From Anastatus disparis (taxonomy: Eukaryota > Arthropoda > Insecta > Hymenoptera > Eupelmidae), in contig JAFFSR010000017.1 in NCBI GenBank assembly GCA_017163975.1, positions 1,178,001 to 1,242,000 on the forward strand: a stretch of 64,000 nt of DNA, read 5' to 3'. Numbering within the stretch: the first letter of the stretch is position 1; the number at the start of each line of letters is the position of its first letter. Under the pieces are notes generated by a model. It did no database searches. It saw nothing but the letters and a program-made list of their open reading frames with translations, and was not told where the DNA came from. A program made the position numbers and the translations under genes. This document shows, piece by piece, positions 10,901 to 23,084 of this stretch.

Positions 10901-12678
10901 AATAAAATAACAATAAAAAATTATGATAAAATAGAAGAAAATAATGAATATCTAAGTAACAAATTTAAGTATACATACTAAAAATCAACAAAATATAATT
11001 TTTGGCGGAAACGATGTAACGTTAGCCTTGAAAAATTGAAAAACTACGTTAACAGCATCGTTTAATTGAAATAAGAAATTATTTTACCAAGAAAATTAAA
11101 TATATTAATATACCAGAATATTATATTTTTAATTCAAAAGTAAGTCTTACAGAAAACGATTGAAAGTAAAAAGTGTAGCAATTGTGATGTTGTGCAACAT
11201 CTTTTGAATACATACATTTCTTACAAAAAATTGTCATGTATTACATACGAAGAGGCAGTTACAACTATGGGCTTAATACAGCATGAAACCGAAATTTCGA
11301 ATATATTTGATGAATCATATCAACCAATGTTACTATACAATAACAATAATTTTTTCCAAGTTTTTTATCAAAAACATAATTAATTTATTTATTTTTATTA
11401 ACAAAAAATTCAATAAAAATTTGTAAAAATGTATCTTATGATTTTCTGATTATATTCATATTATATAATGACTGCATGATATAAAATTTGATTTTAAAAA
11501 TTATAATAGAAATTTTTAGAAATTTTACTAAATATATTATTTATAAAGATTTCAAGTACAAGGTGGAGTGAAAGTCTGTCTAAAACATTTTTAAAATAAC
11601 GTTGAAGCATGCTGTTAAATAATAATTATACACATTTCTGAAAATATTATGTTGTTAATAATTTTAATTACTAAAATTAGGTACTAAGTAAATATTACGA
11701 AGTTTTAGAAATAATTAAAAACACTTTTATTTATATAAATTTGTCAAAATAAGTTAATAAATTTTATTTGCATTAACTAGAAGTATAAAATAGTTCTAGG
11801 AACACGTTGAGTCGCTGTTATTTGTTTTTCTGCCTATGATACAAAACGTGTCACGCGTGAATATACTGCCAAAAACATTTCTCTTTGAGAGTCAACGAGG
11901 TTAATTTCAATCTGAAAAACCGTGTCTACATTTTTCTATATTTTGATTTTATGCCTGCCGCAGCTACATAAACTTTCTTATTTATTTTTCTAACTTAATT
12001 CGCTATGTTTTTTATTTCATTTTTCCCTAAATTGATTTTTTTACTTATACTATGAACTATGATTATTTAAATTACAATTTTTTTATCGATAGAACTTGTT
12101 TATTATTTAAAAAAATGCTATTACAATAATATATTTAAGTTAAACTTTTTGAATCATTATATATCAATCCTCGTGAAAACACTCGTACCAGAAAGAGTAA
12201 AATAAAATGCAGCGATGCGAGATAGAAAAGGAAAGAGAATAAATAGTTGTTTAACTATAATTTTTTATAATACTTTTTTTTCATCAAGAATACAACTTAT
12301 TGTACAAAATATTTATATTGTTTTATAAAATGTAAAACCATTTTTTTGGTAACTAATTTTATTATTTTTTTTTCAAACTGATATGAGTGATTAAAGTGAT
12401 AATTAATTGTTTTTAATATTACCTGCCGTTGTGTATATAATCACGTCATATGTGGGCCAGGATGATTTTATTTTTTTACATCTTGAAACTGATTTTGTCA
12501 AATCGAATTCGAATTTTAATTTTGGCCAGTAGCATTTATAAGTTTTTTCTTTTATAGGACCATCGATTTTCAGATTATCAAAATCTTTTTCAAATAACCA
12601 ATTTTCTGGCACTGCACGCACTTTATCATCGTTTATAAATTTCACTATTAGCCACTTTTTAGGCTCCTTTGCAGACAT
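7934..12678 (-). CDS. DUF4806-like protein with two CYWP domains, eight exons
   Basis: Coding exons on the minus strand are 12423-12678, 9831-10217, 9358-9573, 8980-9183, 8661-8858, 8383-8585, 8120-8288 and 7934-8052. All junctions are GT-AG and all phases agree, giving 1752 nt and 583 residues, fully open. Residues 1-85 hold W9, A-V-P-E-N-W at 22-27 and C-Y-W-P at 49-52. Residues about 287-354 repeat this pattern (A-V-P-Y-K-W, C-Y-W-P-P). The middle (about 86-286) is acidic, Ser/Lys-rich and probably disordered. Residues about 420-583 resemble the DUF4806 C-terminus of insect nuclear proteins (EKYINKYSVTEAEDTVKDWL near the end). The gene lies wholly inside the giant transposon and ends 205 bp from its left arm, so it is cargo or an accessory gene, plausibly DNA-binding (inference). 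The start is the first ATG before the first domain. Confidence 0.85.
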
Positions 12679-12689
12679 TGTTTTTATTA

Positions 12690-13170
12690 AAATTAATCTT
12701 TCTTTTATTATTAAAAAAACAAGGTTCAAGTCTGTTACTGCATACTTCAAATTGCAACTAGTTATCGTAAGACGTGGCGATAAGAAATCAACCGGCAATT
12801 GTCTATACTTTAGACGGAAGAATGCACGAATATAACGCACTTGAGTTGCCGGCACGCGCCTGTTGTGTAACATCGAAAGTTATATGCGATTTTCTTTTTT
12901 TTTTGGTTTTTCGCTTCTCCTCACTCAAAAGAGCAATCAGCGCTGCTTTAATCTATGTATACTTTGTTTGTGTACATCTCGCTCTTTCTCACACAGAATC
13001 TATATCACGTAGAGCAGTAGGCAACAAACTGAAGATTATGATCGTTATACTATAACCGCGCGTAAGCCGGCAAATCAAGATATATGTGAGCTTAAAATCT
13101 GTATAAAGTTTCTTTCTTGTTCAACTTGGTATAGCTGTGTGTGCGAACTCACTGTATCGGCGCTTAGGTA
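12690..13170. promoter_or_regulatory. Candidate divergent promoter of the giant transposon
   Basis: Between the start of the DUF4806-like gene and the plus-strand transcription unit lies a stretch clearly richer in GC than its surroundings. It has T-rich tracts at 12890-12905, GTATAAAG at about 13101, and a possible donor site TAG|GTAATT near 13168. Its position between divergent genes suggests it drives both; this is inference from position and composition. Confidence 0.35.
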
Positions 13171-13637
13171 ATTTTTGTTTGATTTATTGGAACTTACAAT
13201 AATAAGTGTATTTCAAAATACACTTAAATATAAGTGAATTGTAGAATAATATTAAAACTTGTTTTTAATATTAAAACGTATTATATAACGTTTTTAAAAA
13301 TTTTCATAAACGATCGAAGTGGATCAAACTATAACCTATAAAAAGCAATTGTGCAAAATTTTTAGTTAATCATTTTTTTAAGTTCTTAACAATACAAAAA
13401 AGTTAAAAGATTATTTCTATTTATGTATATTATATAAATATATGTGTGTATATAATTATGAACATATATTGATTATTATTATAATTTTTTAAAGAAAGTG
13501 ATTTTGTTTTTTTATGGCTGATGATGATTGTTGTGTATAAGCACATTAAACATTGTAGTGTACAAGATTAATATATAATACTTTGCACCACGTTACATAA
13601 TTAAAGAAGCCTTTGATACTGGACATCCAATAAGCTT

Positions 13638-13797
13638 ATGGCGCAGATCATTGAGGTGTTTGGAAAAATTAAAAAAGCAATTACCCTAACTGATAACAGA
13701 GAACATCTACTATTTTGCATATCATCGGCCAAGCAAGAAAACCATCTGTTAAAATACATCTTCGACATTGCTCTTTTTTATGTTGAGTTTATTTATG
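13638..13797 (+). CDS. Possible coding exon of unknown function
   Basis: ATG at 13638 opens 53 codons (MAQIIEVFGKIKKAITL...) that run into a good donor site (ATG|GTGAGTAAA, exon end 13797, phase 1). The frame would stop at once if not spliced. No family is recognised. Its phase does not obviously join the transposase start at 19624, so it may belong to another transcript, an upstream reading frame, or be chance. It lies within the giant transposon, downstream of the candidate divergent promoter. Confidence 0.25.
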
Positions 13798-14754
13798 GTG
13801 AGTAAAATTTAAACAAATCTATATTTTTAACTTCAATAATATCAATGTTATGCTTTTTTAACTTTTGTTGATCTTCAAATACTATTGATAAAGATGTTTA
13901 AATAAAGAAAATGAAAATAATATTTGGCTAGTAAACATTGTTTAGTTTTTGAAGATTAATTTAAATTATTATAAAAATATTCATAACAAGCTCTTACGAT
14001 TTCTTTTTAAATAAAAATTTTAATGTATTAATGATATTCGTATAACAATTTCTGAATATATTGAGTTTTAAATGAGTCTTAATAAATTTGTACTTCATTT
14101 TATTACACTTTCTTACCAGGCAAGTGTATGACCTTTGGATTAAAGAATAGAATTACAATGTAAGATAAATTTTATAATAATATAACTAAAAAAACCATAA
14201 TCTTAGGGTCTTACGTTGTTTTGGAAATAAAAGATTTCACTAAATTTCTTGTTTTCTTTGATTTTGACTTACTGAAACATTTAAATTTTTGCATACAATA
14301 TTTTACATTGATTTAAAGCATTTTATTTAGTTTTAAATAAAATAGTATTAAATTAATTTAGTATGTTATGTTTATAAAGGATAATAATAAATTTTACTTA
14401 ACAGTATTAGACAATAAAATTCAATGAACTTACCTCTAAGTCAATGGTCCAATTAATTTACAATTATCCAGTAACTGATGGATATGTTCATACTATTAAG
14501 TTGTCATTCATTCCTATATCTACAAATGGTAAGTTCAAGGATAAGTCATGTTTATTGGATTTATCAGCTGAACATACAAAAATATAGGTTTTAAGTAAAG
14601 CAAATGTTATACTTTGCTTGGTTCAAAACAAAATGTTTTAAGATTGCTGTTACGGTTGTTGCTTAATAGAAAAAAAGTAATCTGAAAATAATAAAAAAAA
14701 AACAGTCCTTAGGAATAATGAAAGTAATTAATTAGGCTAATTTAAAAGTAGCTA

Positions 14755-15084
14755 CCCGGTCAAAAAAATACATCTATAAATATAGCTAAAAATATAGATA
14801 AAGAAAATACAGCTATATTCATGTGTATTATAGCTATATTCATGTGTTTTTTTAGCTGTATATCTATGAGAAATATAGCTAGATTTTAAGCTATATTTCT
14901 AGCTATAATGGGGTAAAATAGGGATTATATCTATAAAGATAGGTAAAAATATTACTAAAAATCTAGCTATGTTTCTCATAGATATACGGCTAAAAAACAC
15001 GTGAATATAGCTATAATACACAATGTAGCTATATTTTTACCTATATTTTTTAGCTATATTTATAGATGTGTTTTTTTTGCAGGG
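14755..15084. mobile_element. 330-bp foldback MITE, CCC ends, TA duplication
   Basis: The left end CCCGGTCAAAAAAATACATC is mirrored by GATGTGTTTTTTTTGCAGGG on the right. Both arms continue with repeated AATATAGCT units, so almost the whole element folds back. TA flanks it on both sides. It is close in design to the larger palindrome at 43335 (CCCGGTTGAAAAAAAACACA). Confidence 0.7.
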
Positions 15085-16245
15085 TAGAACTCCCTGCAGA
15101 ATTTTTCCAGCTTTTATCTTCTTTCACTTATCTCTTAATTTTTGCTCCTGTCAACACTTCAAATCATAAATTTATAAAATTTGAATTTGAAACTACTAAA
15201 ATATACAGTTGAAACTGATAAATAATGATAAGACGTGACTATTTAAAGTCAGACGACACAGCGTATCAGTTAGTCCTAAAACGTCTGCTAATAGCTATCA
15301 GATTATTGATTTTTTAATCAGCTGTGTTATCGACATTATCTACACAATCCTTTTCCATGTGCAAAATATTTTTCTTTCACATTAACGTATACTGTATGCA
15401 CAGTCTGCTGTTGTTTAGTTACTTCCTTATCATTATTCTGTAAAATTATTTAAAATTGAATACATAATTAAATAAAAATTAAAGAAATTATATAGTAAAT
15501 ATAATTTTGACTAGTTTTATACATTTTTAAAGTAATTATGATAGATATTTAAGTGATCAGAATTGTGTTTTTGACATTAAAAACTGATTTTTGATAATTA
15601 CTGTTAATTCTTAATGAGAATAATAAATGTTAAAAGTGTTTTATTAAAAATGTTTTGATATTATTTTTCAATAAATGAATTTATGGTTGAAAACATTTTT
15701 TATGTTCTTACAATTTCACTTATTTTTCATTTTCGACAATTTTAATATTAAATTATTTCAAAAAGTAAAATTCTTATTCAGAATGAAAAGAGTCATTATC
15801 AAGAGCCAGTTCTATTATTAAATAAGTTCTTCATATTAAAAACACAATTTCGACCACTTCAATGATTATCATTATATTTTCTCTATAAATGTATTATTTA
15901 TAAAAATAATCAAAATGATATCTACCATATAATTTCTTTGATGCCGATTAAATTATTTAATTATAATTAATTAAACAGCAGGAAACCATACATATATACA
16001 GTACACGTTAATAGACAGGTAAAAGGCCGTAGGTAGACAGGCGAATTTTTGAAACCGATTTTTTCTAATTTATTCGTTCTGTGAAGTGCTATAAAAAAGG
16101 AAATATCATCTGCATTTACTTATTAAAGTTAAAAAAGAAAAATTTTTATGAACGGCGTTTCATTATCATAATTTTACGTTACTAAAAAATAAAAAAATTT
16201 TTCAGGAATTTTCGTCGAGCTTGATGAGAATCTTGACAAAATTAA

Positions 16246-16917
16246 GGTAGTTCATGACCCCCAGTCGTTCTCATCAAATTCGCCTGACGGTATATGAAGG
16301 AACGCGTGAGCGATTATAAACAAAGGTTGAGTGACACTGCCACATATACACACGTAAAAGCATGTCTATGAGACATCTGTGTAAACAAACACAAATTCGC
16401 GCGATAGAACAAAACAATTTGGCAACATCGCGACAGAATCATATATGTGCATATAACCTAAACTAAGGAATATTCTTAAAAATTATTCTTTGGTCAACAT
16501 ACGTAGCGCTCTTCCGCTGACTGCGGCGTTGCCACGTACTCGCATCTCTCTTACCCCAGTCGCTTTCCTACTTTTTGAACATTCGAAAACTTTTAACTTT
16601 CAATTTAAATAACTCTGAAACGGCACGTGAGATTCTATCCTAATTTTTTGATAGTGTTCTAATTAAAGTCAATTATCATGTGTCAGTTTTTCGTCAAAAT
16701 TGTAAGAACCGTTTTTTTGTTATTAAATAAAACGTATGTCGAGTTCATGTTGGGTATAGGGGACGCGTGTTAAATCTTGTAACTTTAAAGCTTAATATCT
16801 CAATTTCGGCACGTCAGAAAAATTTGAGATTTGTTAAGATTATGTATTTTATTATAAAGAACATGTGTGTTAAATTTGAGAAAAATTGTAAGAAAACTCG
16901 TTTTGGGATGAACTACC
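16246..16917. mobile_element. 672-bp TTAA-flanked element, GGTAGTTCAT ends
   Basis: TTAA at 16242-16245 and 16918-16921 bounds an element with inverted ends GGTAGTTCATG / ATGAACTACC. The TTAA target suggests piggyBac-type mobilisation. No coding capacity is seen. It is nested in the giant transposon. Confidence 0.65.
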
Positions 16918-18177
16918 TTAAATAAGCTAACCCTTTAACGCCCACATTATGACCGCGTTATAACAATATTATTTTTTTATCTTATTCTTCTAATATCTTC
17001 TTGTCATAAAAACAATTTAATACTTAACACCTTAGAGGTCTACTTCTTTTATGTAAAATAATAAGTTTAATTGTTTTAATTGTTAATTAATCCTGGGTGA
17101 TTTTTATTAAAACATGAAAGTGGAGATCATAACTTTTTCGATTTAAAAAAATATGTTTAAGAAGATCAGTGGCATCGAGAATTATAAAAAAATTAAAGTT
17201 ATACAGAAATTAATCATGAAAAGTACTTTAATAATCATTATTGTTTTAAGCTTGATTTTTTTGAAAATTTTTATTTATTTATCTTAAAACTAATTCATCA
17301 TGCGACAAGGTTTTTTTCATAATTTTATGCAAGAAAAAAATTCAAAAATTAAAAAAATAAAAAGTTCCGATACATAGCACTCACTTTTTTTTAATGTAAC
17401 ATGAACTGTTGAAATTAAATATGATTCTCCTACTATCGTGGAGTAAAAACGTGAACACAAAATTACACATTGCTGAACACCTGAATAAGCGTGCGGGAAT
17501 GGAAATTAATACACGAGGATGAAATTAAGTACACATATTTTCTACGTTTATATCTTACGCTCGTGCGCTGTTGTTGATAGCCGAACTAGCATATTCATTT
17601 AGCTTCTTTTTATTTGGTACTTAGTCTTTTTAAAAAACATTTGAAATATGCAGTATACGTTATTGTTATATCCAGTGATGGAAATGTTTGTTTTAAGGAC
17701 CTTTTTTAAGCTTAAATAGACATTTTATATATAACGAATATTTTCTCTATTGTTTCAAAATACGTTTTAGTTTAGTCTTGACTTTTCAAATGTTCTTTAA
17801 AAATATAAGTTTGTTCGTGATAACACTAGAAAATAAAGTTTAAGGAAATATAAAATACCGATATTACAGTTTTTCAAATTTTATGATTTTTAATTCAAAA
17901 TTTTCAAAAATATCTCTGTTTCCATTTTAATTAATAAAATGTATAATACAGAGATATTTTGGGTAATTTTTGAATAAAGATTAGAAATTCGAATAATTGT
18001 AATGTCGATAACTATGTATGAATCATACACCCTATTGCATAACCTTCAATATAATATATATATATAATAAATTGTTTTATTTATAAATAAATATTAGATT
18101 TTCAATTTATTTTTTAAAAGCGAAGGGCCGCAGTACTCCCGAAACTTTCCCTTTCATTTTACCCAAAACCTGTTACA

Positions 18178-18800
18178 ATTTTTTTAACTTTGCGCAGTGT
18201 TTCTCTTTCGGCTCACGGATTTTGCTCAAATTGGGAGAAATGATTTTGTATGCAGAAATTTGAAGAAAGCCAAAATTTTAGGTCCCAATGCTCAATATTT
18301 CCCTAGTTACAGGCAATTGAAGAAAGTCACTAAAAAAGTAACTAGATTTTCAAAAGTTTATAGTTCTTCAGCATTGATAGCTAGAAGCTTAAACCTTTTT
18401 TTAAATGAAAGCTGAGCTTAAATCCTTTAGAAATACTACCTATAGCATAAATATTATTTTTTCTTAAATAAGTTAAAAAACAATTATCTGTAAGCAGCGT
18501 TATTATAATTTTACCTAAAATTGCTTTTAAAAACATTACTTAATAATAAATGCTGAAATATAGTATAATTTTTACAACACTGTAAATATGGAAAAAAAAT
18601 AATATATTGTAAAAAATGTATAAAATTACCTCATTACAATGTTGAAATGCAGTTTAAAATATATTAAATAACTTGATCATTTTAAAGCGTTTGAGCCTAC
18701 AATATTGATTTTCTCCATATTTTGACATTTGAAAACTTATCCTAACGTTTGAGCAAAATCCATGATCCTTAGACCTAGACCTTTCTTTGTTAGCTAAAAA
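18178..18800. mobile_element. Diverged foldback MITE, same family as 51256-51915
   Basis: The stretch contains CTCACGGATTTTGCTCAAA near its left end and GAGCAAAATCCATGATCC near its right end, with inverted arms in between. The internal text (CCCTAGTTACAGGCAATTGA..., AGTTCTTCAGCATTGATAG) matches the copy at 51256. The exact ends are uncertain by about 15 bp. Confidence 0.6.
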
Positions 18801-19623
18801 CTAAAAGATTCTCTACCAGATTATTTCAAAATATTTAAGATTATTAAAACTATTAAAATTTTTACAAAATCAAGACTTTAATGCAACTATACAACTGATT
18901 CATTTTTTAAAAAATGCGCAATTTAAAGATAAAATTAAATTTATGTCAATTTTAAATCATAAAAAATATACATTTATTAAATTATATTATTTATTTAATC
19001 TCTATCAAATTCAAGTGTGCAAAATATAATTTGAAGTATGCATGTAAAATAAAACAAACAAATTTGTATTGTATTTACACGGAGAGTGCATTGCATTTGG
19101 GTCTTAGATTTTTTTCTTACTTTGGGATATTTTTTCTTATATAAGATCATGAATTCGATTGAAGATCGTGTCCATTCGATCCAACGCTCGATTTTTTCAG
19201 AATTATGAACAGTTATGTCTATTAAAGATGAAATTTAGACTTAAATATAGCATTTATTTTCTGTGCACATTTTTAACTAAATATTTATTTCATTCCCTTA
19301 TAACTTTTGAATAACTTGAGCTTTTAGAACCTGTTTTGAAATTTGTATAAAACTAATAAAAAAAAATTTTTTTTTTTAATTTTTAAATAAAAATTTTATC
19401 TATAAATTTTTTGAATATAATTTATACAATATTGTACTTTATTTCAGATTACTCTGTCGAGTTGTAATAAAATTGAATGAATACTTTTTCGTGGTAGAAG
19501 TTGCCTAAAAAGAATTTTGCAGCTATTTAAAAGGCTAATTATGGAGTCAGTGAGGGGATTGAGAGAAAAAGAATTATAGGCATTTTCGTGGAGTATAAGG
19601 TTTCTAAACTAAATAATTTACCA

Positions 19624-22600
19624 ATGGTATGTATCTTTTTTAAATGATTTCATATTTATAAGTCTTGTTTTCCTTCTCGCTTTTCAAAACAATTACTTTT
19701 ATATATTCAAGGCGAAGCCATAGTTCATTATTTATTTGTTTATTATAAAAAAAGGGTATAGTGGCCATATTAGGAGGAAAAATCTGTAGTGTTGAGGAAA
19801 AGGGTTTATGTCACAATTTACTAATTTTTAGATATTCGCTATTTTCTATTTCACCTTTAATAGAAATGCATTATAATTAACTTTTTCTATTATGATTTTC
19901 TATGTTAAAATATTATTATTAATGTATAGATCATATTTAAAGTAATAGATAATGACTTAGAGAGTGTAAAAATAATATTAACTCAAATTTAAAAAATTTG
20001 GCACGAAAGCCTTTTTCTTAAACACCACATAAATAATATACTGAAAAAAATTTTCATAACATTAAATTAAGTGACACCAAATCCTGAAATACTAAGCAAA
20101 AATTATTTATTGTCCACATTCGTATAGTGCTCTAGCGATTATTTTATAATTATTAATATTTAATTTAATAAATTATTTTGAAAAATTATGCATGTAAAGA
20201 TTAAAAAATAAAATACATTTCAATTGAAATTATGAAGATTTACTAATACTATCACTTTGATTAATCTCATTACATAACCGTGTTTTCTGTTAATCAATTT
20301 TGATGTATAAGAGAAGCTTATAAAAGACAATTTTTTTCAGAATCGCCAAATACCACAACCATGTTATGGATCTTACACCGAAAGACACAAACGACGTCTG
20401 GTCAAAAAAGAAAATGAAAAAAGCGCAAAGCGCGTAAAATTATTGATAGATAAAATTTTAGAAAAGAAAAACTGTGATACGTGTAATAGTGTACAGGCTG
20501 AGTCTTTTGATGTACACCCACCGTTAATGGATTCTTTCCGAATGTTTTGAAATCCTGAACTTTCATTGGACCGTTCCGTTGTTTTCTATGTTTCTATTGG
20601 AACATTTAAAAAAATTCGGAAAGAATCAATTAACGTTGGGTGTACAATCGTCATATGCGATAAAACATGAAAGTATAATTCACACTCATAATTTGGAAAT
20701 AAAAATTAACGAATCTGATTTAACGCCAGTTTTAAATAATGCAGAAATTTGTAATGTAACTGAAAATAATGAAAAATATAATGATTTGGAGTTTGATGAA
20801 ACCGACGATGAGATTATACTGAAAGATGAGGAAGTTGAATACAGATATAGTGATTGCGAAAACTCAGATGAAGAAGACAATGAAGATTTTGCAAATAAGC
20901 CAACAATTGCTGACTCGAATGAAGACGTTTGTAAAGTTATTTCATCTCAGTTGAAACATGTTCTTGCACAATGGTCTGTTCAGTGTAATATTCCAAAATC
21001 TGCACAAAAAAAGTTTTTACAATATGTTCGTAATGAAATACCTATGTTGAATTTGCCATTAGATCCTAGAACTATTGTTAAAGTTCCAAGGTATGGCGAG
21101 ATTCACCAAATTAAAGGTGGAGAGTATTGCCACTTTGGCTTAAAGTCAATTCTCGAAAAAATCATTCATCAACGCTCAGTAGAAAATATAAATAATAAGA
21201 TAGATTTATTAATAAATATTGATGGTGCGCCATTGGGAAAAGATTCTGTAAAAAATCTATGGCCAATCTTAACTTCTGATACAAAATCGAAAAAAGTTTA
21301 CATAATTGGCGTCTTCTGTGGAAAATCAAAACCCGAAGATGTGGATGAATTCTTAAAATTATTTGTTGAAGAAGCTACATATTTAATAAATAATGGATTC
21401 TGTAAAGATGGAATTCAATATACTATTTCAATCGACGGATTAATTTTTGATGCACCGGCTAAAGCATATATATTGGGAGTGAAAAGTCACAGCGGCTATT
21501 TTAGCTGTACCAAATGCGAAATTAAAGGCATATATCGCGATTGCGTCTGTTTTCCTGGAAAGCCTGGAACCTTGCGCACCGATGAGAAGTTTGCTGCCTT
21601 CGATATTTATAAAAAACAAGGTTATCAATTAAAACAAACAATTGTTAACACAATTCCTAAACTTGGTTTAGTAACTCAAGTTCCTCTCGATTCTATGCAC
21701 TTAGTTTTTGTAGGATATACAAGAAAATTTTTCTTGATTTGGCGATTTTCTTCGACTAAATACAAACTACCCATAATCAAAATAAACATGATATCAAATA
21801 ATTTTACTAGAATAAGTCCGTTTGTTCCTTATGAGTTTGCTCGCAAGCCAAGAAGTTTAGATGATATCAAAAAATTTAAGGCAACTGAATTGAGGCAAAT
21901 TTTATTATATACTGGTGTTGTTGCTTTGAAAGGTGACGTTAGTGACAATGTCTATGATAATTTTGTAACGTTACACGTAATAATTAGTATTTGCAGCAAT
22001 CCTAAACTATGTTATATCCCTCAGTGGGTTGACTATGCAGAAAAACTTGGAAAAATCTTTGTCAACGAATTCAAAAACCTATATGGATCAAAATCTGTTT
22101 CTCATAATGTACACAACGTTCAACACTTGGCAGACGATGTAAGAAAATACGGCGAACTAGAAAACTTCTCAGCATTTCGTTTTGAAAATTTTATTGGTCG
22201 GATGAAAAGATTATTGAGAAGTGGTAATAATGTATCTCAACAATTAATTAATCGATGCTCCGAAATAGAAATATTACAAGAGACACCACCGTACGCAATT
22301 AGAAGCGCAAATTTAAAACAACCACACAACGTTGGACCTGTACCAAAGGATTTAAAAAATGTCTTACAATATAAATTTTTAGAGTTTGATTCATTCAAGA
22401 TCAATTGTGATGATGGGAAAAATAATTATGTTTATGTAGATAATGCCAATGTTGTAAAAGTTTCAAACGTCATTAAAAGTAACAGTAACATTTATATAGT
22501 TGGACGTACCTTGAAAATAATTGGACCACTCTACGAAAGGCCATGTTTATCTAGTAAATCAAGCATAAATGTTGTGAGTTCTCAAGAACAAAATACTCCT

Positions 22601-22708
22601 TTACAGCATTGGAGCATTAACAACATAACAGCTAAATTATTCATTATTCCGTACAAAGAAAACATTGTTGCATTCCCAATAGTACATACCATTCGATCTC
22701 CACTTTGA
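19624..22708 (+). CDS. CACTA/EnSpm-like (CMC group) DDE transposase
   Basis: The main open frame runs from about 20579 to the TGA at 22706-22708. A better start is ATG at 19624-19626, directly followed by a donor (ATG|GTATGT), then an exon at 20341 after TTTTTTTCAG. That exon reads in phase NRQIPQPCYGSYTERHKRRL, a typical start for these proteins. It reaches a stop at 20548 unless an intron (for example 20512-20623, in phase) is removed. Counting from 20579, the catalytic core shows D215 in NIDGAPLGK, D286 in SIDG, a C310-T-K-C313 knuckle, D371-S-M-H-L, and E536 in FENFIGRMKRLL. This C(2)C-then-H layout is typical of CMC transposases. The C-terminal HNVQHLADDV...FENFIG region resembles DUF4218 of plant CACTA proteins. 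All candidate catalytic residues are present, so the enzyme may be active. Confidence 0.8.
20510..20648. repeat. 31-bp near-perfect inverted repeat across the transposase N-terminus
   Basis: GTACACCCACCGTTAATGG... (20512-20541) is matched in reverse by ...CAATTAACGTTGGGTGTAC (about 20615-20645), with two or three mismatches. The loop is about 74 nt. The repeat covers the place where the reading frame changes and where a short intron could lie. Confidence 0.7.
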
Positions 22709-23084
22709 AAAAGGTATATTTACAATATTAATTCTATAGAAAAATTTTTGGTCAGATAATACTCATTGAAAATTTTTATTAAAACACATTTATATTTGCA
22801 GGTATTTTTGAAGTATTATTATGGCATATCTATTTACCCTCGGAGTCAAATACTGTTAAGAAGATTTGCAAAATAATCAAGATCAAACTTACGCGATAAC
22901 ACTGAGAATTATGAAAGTACGAAATAATGAAATCGATCGTTTTCAAAAGTTATTTCTGTATTAAATCATACTACGTTAAATTTTAATGTGATTTGAAACA
23001 TATTATATTTATTTACAATCATTTAAGTTATTCTTCTGAATTCATATATTTAGTACCAGTATTTAACGCTTGTTCTGATCAATT

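Larger units (their letters stand above)
13805..19520. other. Probable long intron or spacer of the giant transposon
   Basis: Apart from the nested elements listed separately, no coding sequence is seen over about 5.7 kb of AT-rich DNA. Its location upstream of the transposase start suggests 5' intron or spacer. Confidence 0.4.

Noticed and set aside
11192..11383. 63-codon plus-strand frame in the giant transposon
   Set aside because: It lies in the first intron of the DUF4806-like gene, on the other strand, has no recognisable motif and no good splice sites around it.
12774..13055. 93-codon plus-strand frame near the centre of the giant transposon
   Set aside because: It overlaps the probable divergent control region, has a T-run-derived Phe/Leu stretch, and no family pattern.
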